From: Baylisascaris procyonis
Lineage: Eukaryota > Nematoda > Chromadorea > Rhabditida > Ascarididae
Assembly: GCA_037389465.1 (NCBI GenBank)
Contig: JAZARR010000185.1
Location: 434,001-498,000, forward strand
Length of the DNA: 64,000 bases
Direction of reading: 5' to 3'
The position numbers were made by a program, and so were the translations under genes. The notes under the pieces were generated by a model, which worked only from the letters and a program-made list of their open reading frames with translations, was not told where the DNA came from and did not search any database. The stretch's first letter is position 1, and every line of letters begins with the position of its first letter. Shown here one piece after another: positions 24,101-39,100 of the stretch.

Positions 24101-27100
24101 ACATCTACTTCAAGATGTCATCAACACCCTACCTTATCCATTCAGTAGGCAATTTAGTTGTCTTTGCCACTGGACTCTACGTCATGTTATACTACTACAG
24201 CTGCTTCCTGCGATCCTAAGAGGAAAGAAAGACTCAGGTATAACCATCCTTCCACTATGTGAAGCTGTTGGCTTCCATCTACGTAATAACAGGATAAAAA
24301 CGACAATTTTAATTGTGTGCCTGCTGCTTTCACAAAAGTTTTTAAATAAGCTTCAACGTGGGTTGTGATTTCCCCACAGTGTCACTGAGCACCTTACAGA
24401 TGTCCCTTGGATGGATGCGGCATTTCTCAACTAGTCTTAGGCAAACGGATGAAGTTAGCAATAAAAATCTCAGTTCTAAGAAATTCACAGTTGAGCAGAA
24501 AAATGATTCTTTAAGTTGTTATTTATTCTCTATTAAATTAAAGATTTGCTCCATTTCATCTCCATATATATCAGATGTTTTATATCTGCAAACAGCGATA
24601 AGTTTATACACTTAACAATATTTGTCAGTCTTTATTTCCATTGGAAGTAAGTTCTGTTGCGTCTTTTAGTTTCGATTGCTCACTTTATAGGTGGAGTCGG
24701 TTTCTTTCTAGAATCTTGACTTCCTGTAGAAGTTTCCAGAATGGGCTTTCTACAACCTTGACGTTTTAAAAATTAAGGAAATTTCAGTTCAATTCATAAT
24801 GCAAATTTCCAACCTTCTGCATTATATTATAACTGATTTCTTAAAGACGGTTTCCATGAGCAGTCGAAGAAAATGAAATTCTTTGTATTTTATAAGAACG
24901 AGCATATTAATCATTGAATTCAACTTTCCAGTATGTGTTTTTTATGAAAACTATGGACCTCACGTTGGTTTCATTCTGATATACTTTATTTTCTTTGAAA
25001 ATTTGCATGAGCACCTAGAACAATCACTTTCAGCATACATACAAGGAAAAGGAATGAATGTTTTGTGGATTACATAAAAAAGAAAGTGAGCATGACTCAA
25101 CTCCCATTATATGCGCCTATAACCGGCATGCTGTTTGAAACGCTAGGCTTCAAGTCGGTCAGTTATCAACAATACCACTGAATGATTTGGCAAAGACAGA
25201 GGATTTATTCAAAACTTCGCATAAAATTCTCAGGTAGGGAGAAGTTTAAAGACAAAATCCACTACATTTTCCACATCAGCGTCCGTCATTATATCAAGTG
25301 CACAAAAATTCACTTTTGATGAAAAGCGGTTTGTGCTTACTGCAAAAAATAGCATATTTTAGTAGCGTTCACTCCGTGAATAGCAGTCAGCTTCGGTATT
25401 TTTTCCCACATCAAACGCCTATTTCGAGTACAGTAGGTCTGCTAAGTGTCGTAGACGATTATTACAGTTTCTTGCCCAGTTCAATTATGGAAAGAATTAT
25501 GTTCAGCAACATCAACTTGTACAGGTTGAAGTCACATGCTGAGTTTTAATACCAGTTGAAGGTTGCATGCACCTGCACAATGGATTGCTGCCTCATTGAT
25601 GAAAAGACTCCTCTCAGTTTTTAGTCAGCTCTTTTTGCCCAAGGATGGGTAGCTCTTTTTGAGTTAGATGGCGGCTGAAATCTTAAACACATATGATCCA
25701 CGGCCGAGGAATCATAGGACGGAAGAGGCAAAAAATAAACGGCATGCATCCAACATTGTCACAGATGATCTTTACTAGCTCTGACCACACCATACAGAAT
25801 GCTGTGATGCACATTTCTTTGAAAAGTTTTCACACCAGCATTCAAGACTAAATGGAGAACGAATAAACCGTGACACGAGCGCGAAATGCTACCACCAGAT
25901 GATGTGCTAATGACTAGCGCTCTTATACATGCGTAATCAGCAAAGTATGTTTCCAAAGAATCTCATAAGAATACAGAGATATACTCAGAAAAATTGAAAG
26001 CTAGAAATCATGGATGGAATCATTTCTGCATGCTGCATGAACGGGCTGTAATGTGCTTCTATCTCTCTCGCCGGTGATTTCAATCCGGTAACCGCCCAAG
26101 TTGGAGTTCAAAAATTTTGTAAAATAGACTATTGCCACTCTTCCTTATACGAGGACAAAGAAGGCATCAGATCATTTGATTTAAAGGCTAACCTTCGGTG
26201 AACTAGAAGGAGGAATCGATATGCGCCGGTTTTTGATGACCTTGTCGCTCGATTTCTTTCCGCCTTTCCGTTTGCTAATATGCGGATTGTCCTGATAGAT
26301 GTTCTTCAATTTGTACATTCGCAATTGCGTATAGACTCTCTTTAGTTCCGCCTGCAACTGACAACAGTTTACGTACAGTTCAGATGCGAAACCAGTGATT
26401 AATGAGCGAGATGTGGTCACACATTCATAAGTCTACATGGAGGATTTTGTTTCAAGAGGAGTTTGCATAATCTCAAATGACCACATCGTTCATGCGGCAC
26501 ATCATGTGATACTGCTGAAGTGATGACATTATGGCATTTGGTGGACTAGGGCTATCGATATGCTGCTAGGACGCTGTTACTCTATGAGCCGTAACTCAGC
26601 TAAGTTCATGAACTTTTCTTGGGAGGTGGGCTGACTGCTCTTCACTAAGGCGATTTTAGTTTTATAGGGCAATGATGATTCGCTTCCTTCTGGGGAAAAC
26701 CCATGGCTTTGTTCTTTGAAAGATTCTGTTGTTAAAGAAGCTTACATCGACATGGACTCACTATTAACATCTCTCGATACGGTTCGGGATCAAAATATCA
26801 GCTACTGTCAACACGGAGGTAAGCATTAAATGATTGCACGAGTAGTTAAGGTGGCGAAAACTGATACGATTTTTTACGTAACATATTTTAAAGCGAACAT
26901 ACCCTATCCCTTTTGCAGCCTTTAAGAGCTCTTTGGAACCCCGAGTTATGATTCACGCGTCTGCATTGTAAAATAAAGTAAACGGCGCAAGCTATGAGCT
27001 TTCAGGCAAAGATGGACGAAGACAGGAAAAAATTTACAGGCATTTTAGGCTAGGCAGAGGAACTTTCAGCTGAGAATTCCCAAAGTCACCTTTGCCGTTT

Positions 27101-30100
27101 TTATGTAAAAATGCGAATTCTTAATGCTCTCCTCAACCTGCATTCGCTCATCCGTTTCATCTGAGTTCTGCTTATCTTTAGCTCCTCTAATAAAAAACTC
27201 TCACTTTAGCAGCAAATTAGTTTTCAACCGTAAAAGTTGACATACTCTACATTATGGAGAATCCAGCTGAGGATAAAATGGAATGAATCACTGCTCGCTT
27301 GCATGCGTGGTCTGAGTTATCTATCTTTAGCATACACCAACCTGACGACAGTTATCAACATTCTATGCAGTGCTAAAAGCAAATTGCCCTTTTTTTGTCA
27401 ACTGCGAGAAGTTGAGAATGGAGAGTTAAAAAAAAAAATAAAGGCACCCTGATGTCCTCTGGGTTCATATCAACGATAGGCACTTCGGCGAAGTCGATTG
27501 TGCCGTTCAAAAGGTTGTCCCTGAGCTTGGCCAACGACGGATGTGCCCTTGCGCTACTACCTGATAACGTTTGCGTTCGACGTGTACTCTCGGAACTCAC
27601 CTGCAATATATTATGCCCATTTTCTACGTAACAAAGACAACGACAACCACAATAGTTGCATCATGGCGTGTTGTTCGACGCCTTCAGTTGTATCGCATAT
27701 CGACTTCAATCAGAATTCAAAGATACGTGGTGTGCTTCGATCGCTGTGCTCAATCCAACGATTATCGGCTTCTCAACTTGACTCCCGGTGAATAAGGCTA
27801 ACAAAGCTAGCCAGTAGCTCACTTCCCCTATCCAAAGAAAGAAGAAGACGTAGGGAATATGTTGAGCGAAACGTTCGACCAAGGCTGTAATCCTAGAATT
27901 CGGGTGCATAAATAAGACAACGGCGGAGATTTATACACTTTTCCTCCAGCTTTTCATTTTCGAGCTCCCTTGAAGGGAAGAAAAAAGAGTTTCAGGTCTC
28001 CTACAAAAAGAGCTCACCGCATAACAGGCACTTCTTCATGCGAGACAAAGCCAGGAAACACTCGACAATTATGAGAGGTCGAGAAATGAAGTAGATGCCC
28101 GAACAGAGACCACAAATGTATCCATGCTGAATTTGTTAGTCCGAGATCTCTTTTCTGTCGTCGAAGGAACGCGGAGAGTTATGTGAGAAATATCTAATAT
28201 CGAAAGCATTAAGAGCATCAGAGCTTGAAGGAAACCTCAGTGAGTGGGTTCTCATTACCTTATTAATCAGCGTGATGATAGATTTGCACAGAGCAAAAAT
28301 AAGTAAGCGATTGAAAAACGACAAATAAATTAAATGAGCAACGGGAGCTAGTAATTACTCTTGGAGAAGTGCAAACTGCAAAAAGGAGGATTACATTGCT
28401 TATGTTGCAACAAATGCAATACACTACGATACACATACACATTTGTGTGTATTGTGCGCATATCATGAATAGCGTAACACCTCATTACCCTGGCGTGCTT
28501 ACTGTTGTTATCCTTATTACACAGTAGGTAACAGAGAAATTATATCGCGCAAAAATTACGCCTATGTGGGTTTTTAGGAAACTGACATAGAATAATACGA
28601 TTCTGGTGCGAACACATGCGACTTTCCGTTTATTGCTTAAATGCATAGGGAAATCGCATCCGCAAGCGCCTCTGAGGAAATGAATATAACAGTTTCGTCG
28701 AAGGAGCAAAACAAACAGAACAAAACAAAACCAAGGATGTTGGGACTCGACGCGACTGTGATCAAGTGATTACTCCAAGTATACATTGTATAGTAAACAA
28801 TACTCTTGGTAAGCCAAGAGGAGTTAATTTTGACAAAAAATAACGACGTTTTGAATCTTGCTCAAATAGAAGACAGAGTTTAGGAACAAGACATGAGTCT
28901 GACGGTTGTGTTGACAAGGTGAAGAAAAGCATTCTATGAGGAATGGTCGGATGAATCGTAACCGATGACAACCGATGTGAGAAGCACAAGTGTAATGCAC
29001 GCTCGTAGTGTGTAAAACACTGTTCTGAATAAACAATTCATGCACATTGTTTCATTGAGAACAATACAAATGTGATAACAATTAGGAAAACGCATTTGCT
29101 GGTCTGTTGCCACCATAAATATGGAGACTCGAGTACTTAACTTCTGGTTTGTGTGGTGTGAGGAAAGGACTTTCAATTGGGCGGGGGATGACGAGAAGGG
29201 CTTGACTTACATGAGGATTCAGAAATAAATAGCAAATAAACTTCAAGTTTAGGCGATATCTAAAATAAACTAATTACTAGTGGAAGCCGTATATGAAATT
29301 TCGGTAAAAATGAGCTTCGCATCAACCAGAGAGCGCAAACGCAAAAAATTGATTGGCAGTAACGACAATTTAGAGGTAAAAAATCGGTACTTCCGAACCC
29401 ACCGGCTCTCAGATATGATAATAGAAGGCGTAAATGGAATTACAACGTAACGCTCCAGTGAAGTGCACAACGAAAATGCTTGAGATGTACATCCTCAGCT
29501 CAAGCTCGCCCCTCCTCGCCTTCCCTCTAAATCTATGAGAACATATCTTCAGAACCTGCTGTTAACCGGTCACAGGCAATCGTCGTCTCACATTTCTCCA
29601 CATAGTAGAGCGTACTGCCATCAACCTCCAACTTAATCCCACAATTTACCAAGAACCTTCATTTTACACACCAATCTAAGTTGTGCTACACCACACAATC
29701 TGACAATGGTCCACAATGAAGTGCTTACTTCCATCATCTGCAATTTCTGAAGAACAAGAAAAAAACCCCTGTCGAATTTTTAAAACTACGCTTTCCCAGC
29801 TCGAAACCTAGTAGGAAGAATTTTCAAAAATTTCGCCCAGCAGAATTTTGAAAATCCGGCTGATTAGATTCGGAGCTGAGGAAAATCGCTTAGGAAAATT
29901 CTTCAGAAAATGTAGCTATCGAATTACCGCTAAGACGTCTGTGCAATATGACAGCCAAATATTTTCAACTCTTGTAGACATTCTGTTGCAGGACCAAAGC
30001 AGATATGGGGGACGACCCGTCGAAGTGACAGGAGAGTTTGAAAGAGTAATTGAGGGGACCGAGGAACCTCCGAAGGTGAGTAGTGGCCGGTCGAGATAGA

Positions 30101-33100
30101 GCAAAGGTCGAGGAGAAAAAGTCGTGGAGTGGCTCTTCGTGAGGGTCGATAGACCTCCACCAGCAAGGGTGCCATTTTAAAGCGTCCTAATTTTCATGTA
30201 TACTATCGCCACTTTGACGCGCGCAAATTAACGCTTTCTAAGAGATTTCATCGCATGCGAAGACAATTAATAGGAACCAGAGGTGGAATGACTTTAAGAG
30301 AGTTTAGCATGATCGCGAGCCTAAGAAGCTGCCATACAATTGAACCTTCTATTAACGATGTCGAAAAATACAAACAGTTATAGTTACAGGTATTTAAAAT
30401 GCATATTATTCAAGACTGTTGGTGTGGCATGAGGGCTTCAAGATTCTCAGCACCTGTTCACTATTCTAAGAGTAAAGGCTAGAAATGTTTGCCAGAGAGC
30501 TGACCGATTGAATTCAAAATGTTTTATGATATAGCTCAGCAAAGAAACAACGAAGATTTTCCACCTACTTTAACTTATTCTGTGAATTTCTTCTTCAATA
30601 TCGATTAGTACATAAATGTTTGCTGAAAATTTTCCATGTTTTCCAAAATCATATGGATTTTAGAACTACCCAATAAAAACCAAGTAATTTATGGATCAAT
30701 TCGATATTTAAGAATAAGAATATGGTAGCACAAGAAGTAAGTTACATTTTCAATATATAGATGAATATTTTGCAGATATTTGGTTTTGAATGAATAAATG
30801 GAACAAAATGAATAATAAAAGTGAAGTGAATAACTTACGAAATAAAATTTGGGAGCTATGATAATCACAATATTGACAGAAATAGTTAGATGCAGCTGAA
30901 CGAAGGTAACCGTCATCAACGTATCACTATGGCCAGAGTTGCGAATAGAATATCTGCAAAGATAACAACTGTCAAAAATCACCGCAATAACCGACAGCCC
31001 CTCCCTACACCTTCCGCTTTAAGCCTTCCTTGCTATGAATCAACTTTGCCACCAATCCGTGCTCGTTGGAACATATACATATCTCGCATGACTCTATTTT
31101 CTGCATTCATAGGTGTACCTGTTGTACACTGTGTATTCTTTGAACTGTTACAACATACAACAGACAGTTCACTTCGTCGCGAGACGACGACGTGTTCGTT
31201 TAAGGTGTGGGCTTTTTTAGACCGTAGGACCACAGCTCTCAGACAGTTGAAAAAGATAGTGTTCGATGAGAAGAATTTGGAGAAAGGTGAAATTTTCATG
31301 GGTCATTTGGGCCTTATCCATGAGAGAAGGCCCAACACGAACTAATTAACCCTCCTCCCCAACCGTTCTCCTCTAGATAGGAAGGATGTGGAATCTATGA
31401 ATCATCGAATGGAGCAGCGCGGCAGGAGGATATTGCAGCCTGGACATGTCCTGGCAGTTTGACTCAGTCATATTCGCCTTGCACTTTTCTTCCGGCTTTA
31501 ACTAAATAAATAATGCAATTTGTCAATTGTTCCGCTCACGCGAATCTTTTCTGCCTAATCTTTCCTTACTTGTCGTTGAACCAACTCTGATATACGTTAA
31601 TAATGCGTGTGTAAATCTTAAAGTGTAAATATTTTATTCACTAGTGGTTTGGAAATTTAAAAAAAAGAGAGAATCGTCGATTCGTTGATGACATCGCAAC
31701 ACTTCAGATTTCGGCTGAACGCCCTAATCGGGTATCTTCGCATGAATTAACAGTAAACGTTACTTATAACATACTGAGGCTAATTGTGGCCTTTCCGTTC
31801 ACCCTTCGAGGAACGTGAACATTTACTGTGGAACGTGAACATTTACTGAGGAACGTGAATGCGGATTTAATGTGCATTTTGATGAATCTCTGCAATGGTG
31901 ACTCCATCAGGGTGTAATAGATAAGTCATTTGAGGCAACTAATTGTATTTTATATCTCATTCGTCATAATTGTATTGATTATTACAAGAAGACTTTGGTT
32001 TGCTTACTGTCGTCCAATTCCAGAATATTATGGTCAAATGCGTTTCGCTCACTTAAAACGTCGTATGGAAATTGAAAAACGAAGTTGAAAAGTAATTTGT
32101 GCGTATTGTTTGCAAGCAGTTGCACCCCTCGCAATTTCTACCTGGATTATAGCATGCGTCTACCCGTCTTTGATTCATACCGATGTAGTGTGTTCAATGC
32201 TGTTCTTTGTTGAAAAAGAACGACAATTTAGTGATATTCTCTTTTGACATTTTCCCATTCAGTGATTCGTTGAGTGCCAAAATCGTCGATTAATGCGCAA
32301 AAATTTCGAAATCAGATTTCATTAAACAATTCTTCTTCGCTTCATTGCACTCATATTTGAAACGTGCTTTCATAGTAGACTATGTCTGCTTAAAATCTGT
32401 CCGTTTTTATTCGCGGCTTAGAAGTCATGACCTTAAGGAACTGTCTGCAGAGGAAGGGGGAAGGTGGGGCTGTAGGCATGGCCATAAATAATATCGAGCG
32501 TCAAATGTGACGCAGACGCACACGATGCGTACAAACTTTTGATTTTCCATAATTCCTCCTATATCCCCCATAATGCAAATGGAATTACTAGTCTTTGCAT
32601 GGTCATTTTGAAACTTTCGACCACTAACCTATGACAGAGTTGCTGGTTGGAGCCAAACGTTTAAACGTAAATAAAGACCACCACTAGGTCTCGCATTACT
32701 TCAAGACAAAAGTCTGCTGTTCACTTTGATCACTCTTATTGTTTTTTTCTGTGTTTTTCGAATTGGAACTCGGGACTTTCAAAGGGGTTTTGACACTTAA
32801 GGCTATATTCGACATATGAATACATGTTTTGTAGCCCAAATCAATAAACCAAATCGGCAGTGTTGAAAAGCACAAGAGAAGTTAATGTTGGGTATGATCG
32901 TATACTTGCAGACGACAGCATAAGAAAAGTAGAGAGAAATGCAAACCGTATGAGGTTGGCCATAAGCGTGATCACTGCTTCTAGGCACACAGCCACAGTG
33001 AACTGCCACCGTTCAAGCCAGGTACTATTACGAGCCTTATAGCACAGTCGCATGCCATAGAGCAGAAAAAGTAACTCATAGCCATGCCATGTTAGACTCC

Positions 33101-36100
33101 ATGGTTGCGCAGCACATTGTGGCCATGCGCCCTTCCACAAATCTGTATCCGACCATGAACCGAGTGTCCACGCGGTTAAACCCGTTGTAGTGAGCGCCAA
33201 CATACATAACAAATACTTCAATAAGTCCTCTTCCTTCACGAAAACGTGATGCGCTTTGCGCACTCGATACTCCTGAAGGTTCCTGAAAATAACTGGTCTT
33301 CATCATGTAATTCATTTTATTCTATAACAAGTGGTATGTGGGTACTAGCTGAAGGAAAACAATATCAATTGAGCACACCATCTGCAAAGCTCATTTGTCC
33401 CCAACATAATTCTGAGTTCGAATAATGTGAACGTAAAAAAGTAAGAACGAAGTGACTGTTGAAATTGTCTTCATTATTCAATAAATCAGCTATACTTTGC
33501 ACGCATCATCAACGTCTTCAATTGAAATCTCGCAATTTATTGCAGACTGTGATACATCAAGCTGTGTATAGCGTGTTTCTGGTAGCAAGCATTCTTAGCG
33601 CAAATGTCCGCTGATGCATGAAGCATTTGCTTCATAAACGTCCCACAGTCCAAATACAATGAAATTCTTCATTAGCGAAGAAGCCCCAAGTAACCTTAAG
33701 TAAGCAAGAAGCAAGCTAGTGGTTCCTGAGTATGACCAAACAGCAACTTCTTTGCGCGATCTAGCCTGAGCTATAGCCATCTTTTCTCCCAATTTCTCAT
33801 GATTTATAGATTTAAAGGCAATATTTTATTCATGCAACCCAACTGGGAGATGCGACCGATCAACTATTGATCAATATAACACAATGCCTTCAAAGAAATT
33901 TTTATGTTTTTCAGTCACGTCGTCCATACCTGCTTGATATACGACGCTAATGTATTCATTTAACGCATAAGATCGAACTGCTAAAAGAAGTTTCTTCACA
34001 AAGAAGTGAGTATCTCGTTGTATCATATTATCTGATGTCTTCCGGGCTTAGTATGTTTACCAAACAAATATTCCTCAAAGCAAAACTGCGGCGAAGGAAG
34101 GCCGGTTTTGAACTATTACAACGGAACGTTGTTACAGTGTTCAGGTATCTTGTGATGAGTTGGAATCTTATCTTCTCCCCTCCCCTCCACTCTACCATCT
34201 CTCTTCATTTTCAATTGTTGCATTTTGTTGCAGCCTTAGTTGATTAACGAAAGGCGATTTATCGAACGAAGACAAAGTTCCCTCTCTCTGCTCTTCTTTC
34301 CTTCTGCTCCCTCTTCTTATGCGGATGTTTTCAATTCGACTTCTATTTCTGCACCAAATCAAGCAACTACCTAGAACTACTCTACCCCCTCTTCTTGACT
34401 ACGAATGGTAGAGGAGCGATTGGTAATAGAATCTGTTCACTAGGGACATCTGGCAATTCCAGAGAAGGAAAAAAATTATTGCAGAATGTTAGCTCGCCAT
34501 GAAATATGTGCAAAGGCACTGACATGAGCCTCCGATTAGCGAACAATTATCTCTACTTAAATAGTACTACCTAGTGTCGCAGTCTCGTAGCAAGCGATTA
34601 CCGCAACAGCGGAAAATGTCTTTTTTCTACACCGATGACGTTCGACGTTCATGCTTGGATAAGGTGATTCGTTATTGGATAACACAACTGTCCCCTTTCT
34701 TTATTAATTAAAACATCATTATTCTAAAGGTGGTATACGGACGTTTCTCGCCTTTCCTCGTAAAAAGACATTTCTTGCTCTCGGTATATTTCGCATCCGG
34801 AGAGTGGCAAAAACTTGGGGCAAGGAAGTGATTTTTAATTATAAAGGGACCATAGGAAAATTTGAGGAGTATTTTGTTCAAAAGATAACGCGCTTCAACT
34901 GAATAGTTTTTTCTTTTTACCCTTTATTTCTTTTCAGTGTGCACAAAGATCATAGCTTACTGCACAAAAATCATCTAGCCGCACAACTTACAATCTTCAC
35001 TTCCTATTTATGCAGAGAAATCAGCGATTAGAGCAAATATGAGTGGAGAGTTTTGTCGATATCGATAGTGCTGCGAGCAAACCATAGAAGTAATAAAATA
35101 AAAGTGTATCTCACCATGATATTCTACGGAGATGCATTTTTTTTCTCTTTATTTCTATCAGAATGACATAAGTGGTTTGATTACGTTGAAGATAAGGGTT
35201 AGAATGAACGCTGGAGAGGGAGTTTTGGAGGGAAAAGGAAGTGGACTCAACCCTCCACCCGCTTCTTACCTCTTCCTCTTAGGACTTATGGGGCCTGCGT
35301 CAGTACAGGGATGGAAGTTGAGTACAAATAACACTCTCAATCTCATTTCTTTGAGAAAGAACTTCATACATGCAGGAATACTGTAAGGTAACGAAACGGA
35401 AGCTTAGTAAACATGAAGCATGCGAATTGATGCATCGCAAGTAATGAGCCCAAGTATTTAAATAATAAGCCAAGTTATTGCAAGTAATAATCTGAATAGC
35501 CCACTTATACTGATAAAATGCTGATTTCTCCCCTCGATGGAATATGCGCGATCGCAACGCTGAGTTAGGAGACCACTCGAGGATGTTAAAGTTCCATCCC
35601 ATCAAACCTCCTCGCAATATCTCATACGAAACTAGTTGCCTGATGGATAGACAGGTGCATGCACATGAATGCAGATGCACTAACATAGGAAGCCTTTGTG
35701 CGCCAATTCTGGGAGCTTTCAGTCGAGAACCGAGATATTAAACCGAAACTGCAGAGGAATGTGAGGCAAGGAATAAAATCACACAAATAAACACATATCA
35801 GTAAAGGTTTAGGAGGCTGTATGGTAAAAAATGCGTTGCATGAAAGATTATTCAGCTGAATATGTAGTATGAAAATGAAATGCTGAATTCAAAGCGGAAA
35901 AAAACCATTAGCCGAGGAGATGTGTAAGAATGCGGCTCCAAACGTGAATGCATTATTGAGCACTCTCATTATTTAAGTAGTGCAATGATGTGATTGCAGT
36001 GGATATGGCCAATTTCGGCTAATTTTGCTACTTATGCATGGGAGCCGCTTCATCCAGCTTTAAAGGACAAGGCCTGCAACCCCGCTCACAGTGGTATCTG

Positions 36101-39100
36101 GCGAATATGCTAGTGAAAACTACTCTCACTCAAGATTGCATCAGTCCAAATTACGCAAGCATCCGCCAAAGGAACGTTCAAATGGGATACGAAATCTGCG
36201 AATAGATCTTATTCTAAAATCGATTGGATATGGCTTAAAACAGATATTAAGGTGAAGGTTTGTATGAGCGGTCGGTTGCATATGAAAATATGTCGCTGCA
36301 ATTCTCTAATTTTTTAAATGTTACTGCAATCGAATGCTAGTCAGTTTAATTGGTGCAACTTCAAAAGGCGCCTATCCTAACAATCAACTCTGCATGCCTT
36401 TCAACCTGATTCTTCGAATCGAGATAGCATATCCTCATATAAAAATCTGCATCCCACAAAAAAGTTCAGTGCATTTTCACTGTGGTTCTTCCGCTGGATT
36501 ATTCGCTGGGTGTGGAATTGCAAATGTGCATTCTAGCATTCGAAAAGCACTAACACCTAGAATTCCATTTTGGGCATCTATCGGTTAAAACTTTCGTGCA
36601 AAGGTTTCAAAAGAATATCGATCGGTTGTGCACGTACACTTTCCGTTGGAAATTCAAATTTAGTTCATAGTGATCCACACACTAAGTGCTGTATTCGAAA
36701 AGTTGCCGACAACAATCAAAATAGCAACGCTATCATAAGCGTTTACGAGATATGTGTTCACTAATTGATGTCTCTCTATCAGTGCCCTTACACTCAGCTG
36801 AAGGGTGTGATGTATAGGGGCGAATATCTTAGCAAAATACAAGGTATAAGCAACAGGTCGCCGACATTTGGCCACAACAACTCAGTTTTTCCTATATCCA
36901 TCCATAACTAGTGTCTAGTCCTGTTTCTTTCACATGCATCTTCAAACATCCTCAATCAGCCATTCTGTGTATTCAAATATGAGCAGACTTTCGATCTTTC
37001 TAAATTGAAAGCTTATCTTTCTAAAAATCTTGCTAAAAATTTAATGAGCTCAGTTTAAAGCATCAAAAGTCTATCTCTCCTTCCAAGATTTTTCATCCCT
37101 TTCGTTCCCAGGTAGAAGGAAACAAGTGTTTTGTGCATACGTAAATCTTGTTCGGCAACAGCATTAATATAAGTGTACCTTCGGCCATAATAACCCAAAC
37201 TTGAGAAGAGCATCCTTCCTTACATCCGATTGTTCATATCGTTTAATGGAATAACAACTGTTCCACAAAGGCTACATGGCACAAATGAAATCTGTCATAG
37301 ATTTGATAGTCACACTCTCGAAACGAGAATAGGAGAAGGGATGCGTGCAATTTTAGCACAAACTTCAATTTTAAACGGTACGCAGCCACGTCTCATCTGA
37401 GTTTGTTTCTGACGTTCATTTTAATGTGCATTATGAATTTCCTTCCCCAACGAACAAATAGGAAAACTTCGATGAGTTTTGTCGCCTGCATTTGAATTCG
37501 AGAAAATCTAATAGGTAAATGAGTTCCGCTGTGCTTATGTTCATTCATTTCCGTTTGAAAAATAAAGCATGAGAGCTGCAATGATTACTTAATGTATGAA
37601 TTCTTAAAATTAGCGCGTCTGTCATCATAATAAATAGTCGCATAAAATTTCGGGTGTGCTGGATATGAATGCTGTTCTCTCGAGCCCCTGAACCGCTCAA
37701 TTTGGTGCTCCTCTAAATGTGTGCCTTGAATGACTTTCGAAGGAACTAATTCCCTTTCTGCTCCTATATGATGGTTCTGTTTGTGTAGATTTGCATCTAA
37801 ATCAGAGTAACGATCGCTTCCAAAAATTTGTGAAAAGTGCAAAAGAGCGTTAGTGGGTGAAATAGCGATAGTAAATGAAATCTTTCTCACCTGTATATTT
37901 TGAGAACAACGGCGCCATAAAAAGTTGAAAAGCCTATTTGCCGCAGCCAGACCGCGAGGCAACACGTTGGCCACGCCGGGCTAAGCCACTCCAACAACAG
38001 CTGCAAACAGCTCATTTCGGCAAGCTTAGAGATTAGCAATCAGAATGCGCCAAGGATGCATTCGAATATGAACGTGCACCATCAAAGATTTCAGTCGATT
38101 CTATCACAGATGTCAATGATTTTTCGGAACCGAAACTCTTCATTGGATGCATAAATGTAACTAGTTCAGATGAAGCCTTGCCATCTGCAGACATCGATAT
38201 CTGCGATCTTGGAGTCCGAATTTGTCTTAAGTTGCAGTGGAAATTATGCTGAGCTGAAATCACTGCGAAGGCATTGTATGATATATATCACTGTAATCAC
38301 TGTACGATATATCACAGGAAATCTTATTCGTGCTCTATGATCGGCTTGACTGCCGACCTCATCGGCATTTAGCGCGCAAAACATGCCCTGTGAACTCCCT
38401 TTAGAGCTTCCAGGAGATACCATTTCGTGTTTGGAATGAGCTCCCTCGTAAAACTGTTGAAGTAAAGAATATTGCCGTGTTCAACAAACGCCTGAGAACG
38501 ATGATTTATCTAGCTCATCAGGCAGCCGATTCCTCTAGGTTGATCTCTTTCTTCATTTCCGCTCTCCTTCATCTCTCCGCATTTCCATTCGTTTCGCTTT
38601 TTCATTGTTATTAACTTTTTTTCTACATATTGAATATGCATGCTATTTTGCCATCTATTTCGCGCTTCAACTCTATTTGTTGTTCAATCACACATTTCAT
38701 ATGCTAGTTTGCTATATTTCTGTAGCATATATTTCATTGCTTAGTGCAGCTATCGTCATTCTCATATTTTGAATGAACATTCTATCGTTATGATGAAGCG
38801 AAGAATCATAAAACGCTTTTAGGTTTCTGAACTATCAACGAGTATTATCAAACAACGCAAAAGAATTATCTATTTTTCAAAATACTTGTCTGTTTTCATA
38901 ATAAACAGCGTTTAACACTGTCACTTATTTTCAAAAAAGCACTCCATAATGACAGCTAAAATCAATGCACTGGAAAAATATCGTATTTGACTGAATCGAG
39001 TTTCCTCATATAGAAACCCGCTGCTTTAATGAAAATAAAAGTGTAATATTGAATGTCGATTCATTCTTAGAAGAGCCTCACAACAAAGAATCCTTTCAAA

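Noticed and set aside
30890..31345. 151-codon + strand reading frame
   Set aside because: Its start overlaps the antisense of the receptor TM7 exon, and it shows no recognisable motif.
32841..32946. Read-through of the TM6 exon to a stop ([18 protein letters not shown])
   Set aside because: The TM7 exon at 30.9 kb joins in phase to the earlier gtttgc donor and gives the expected family sequence.
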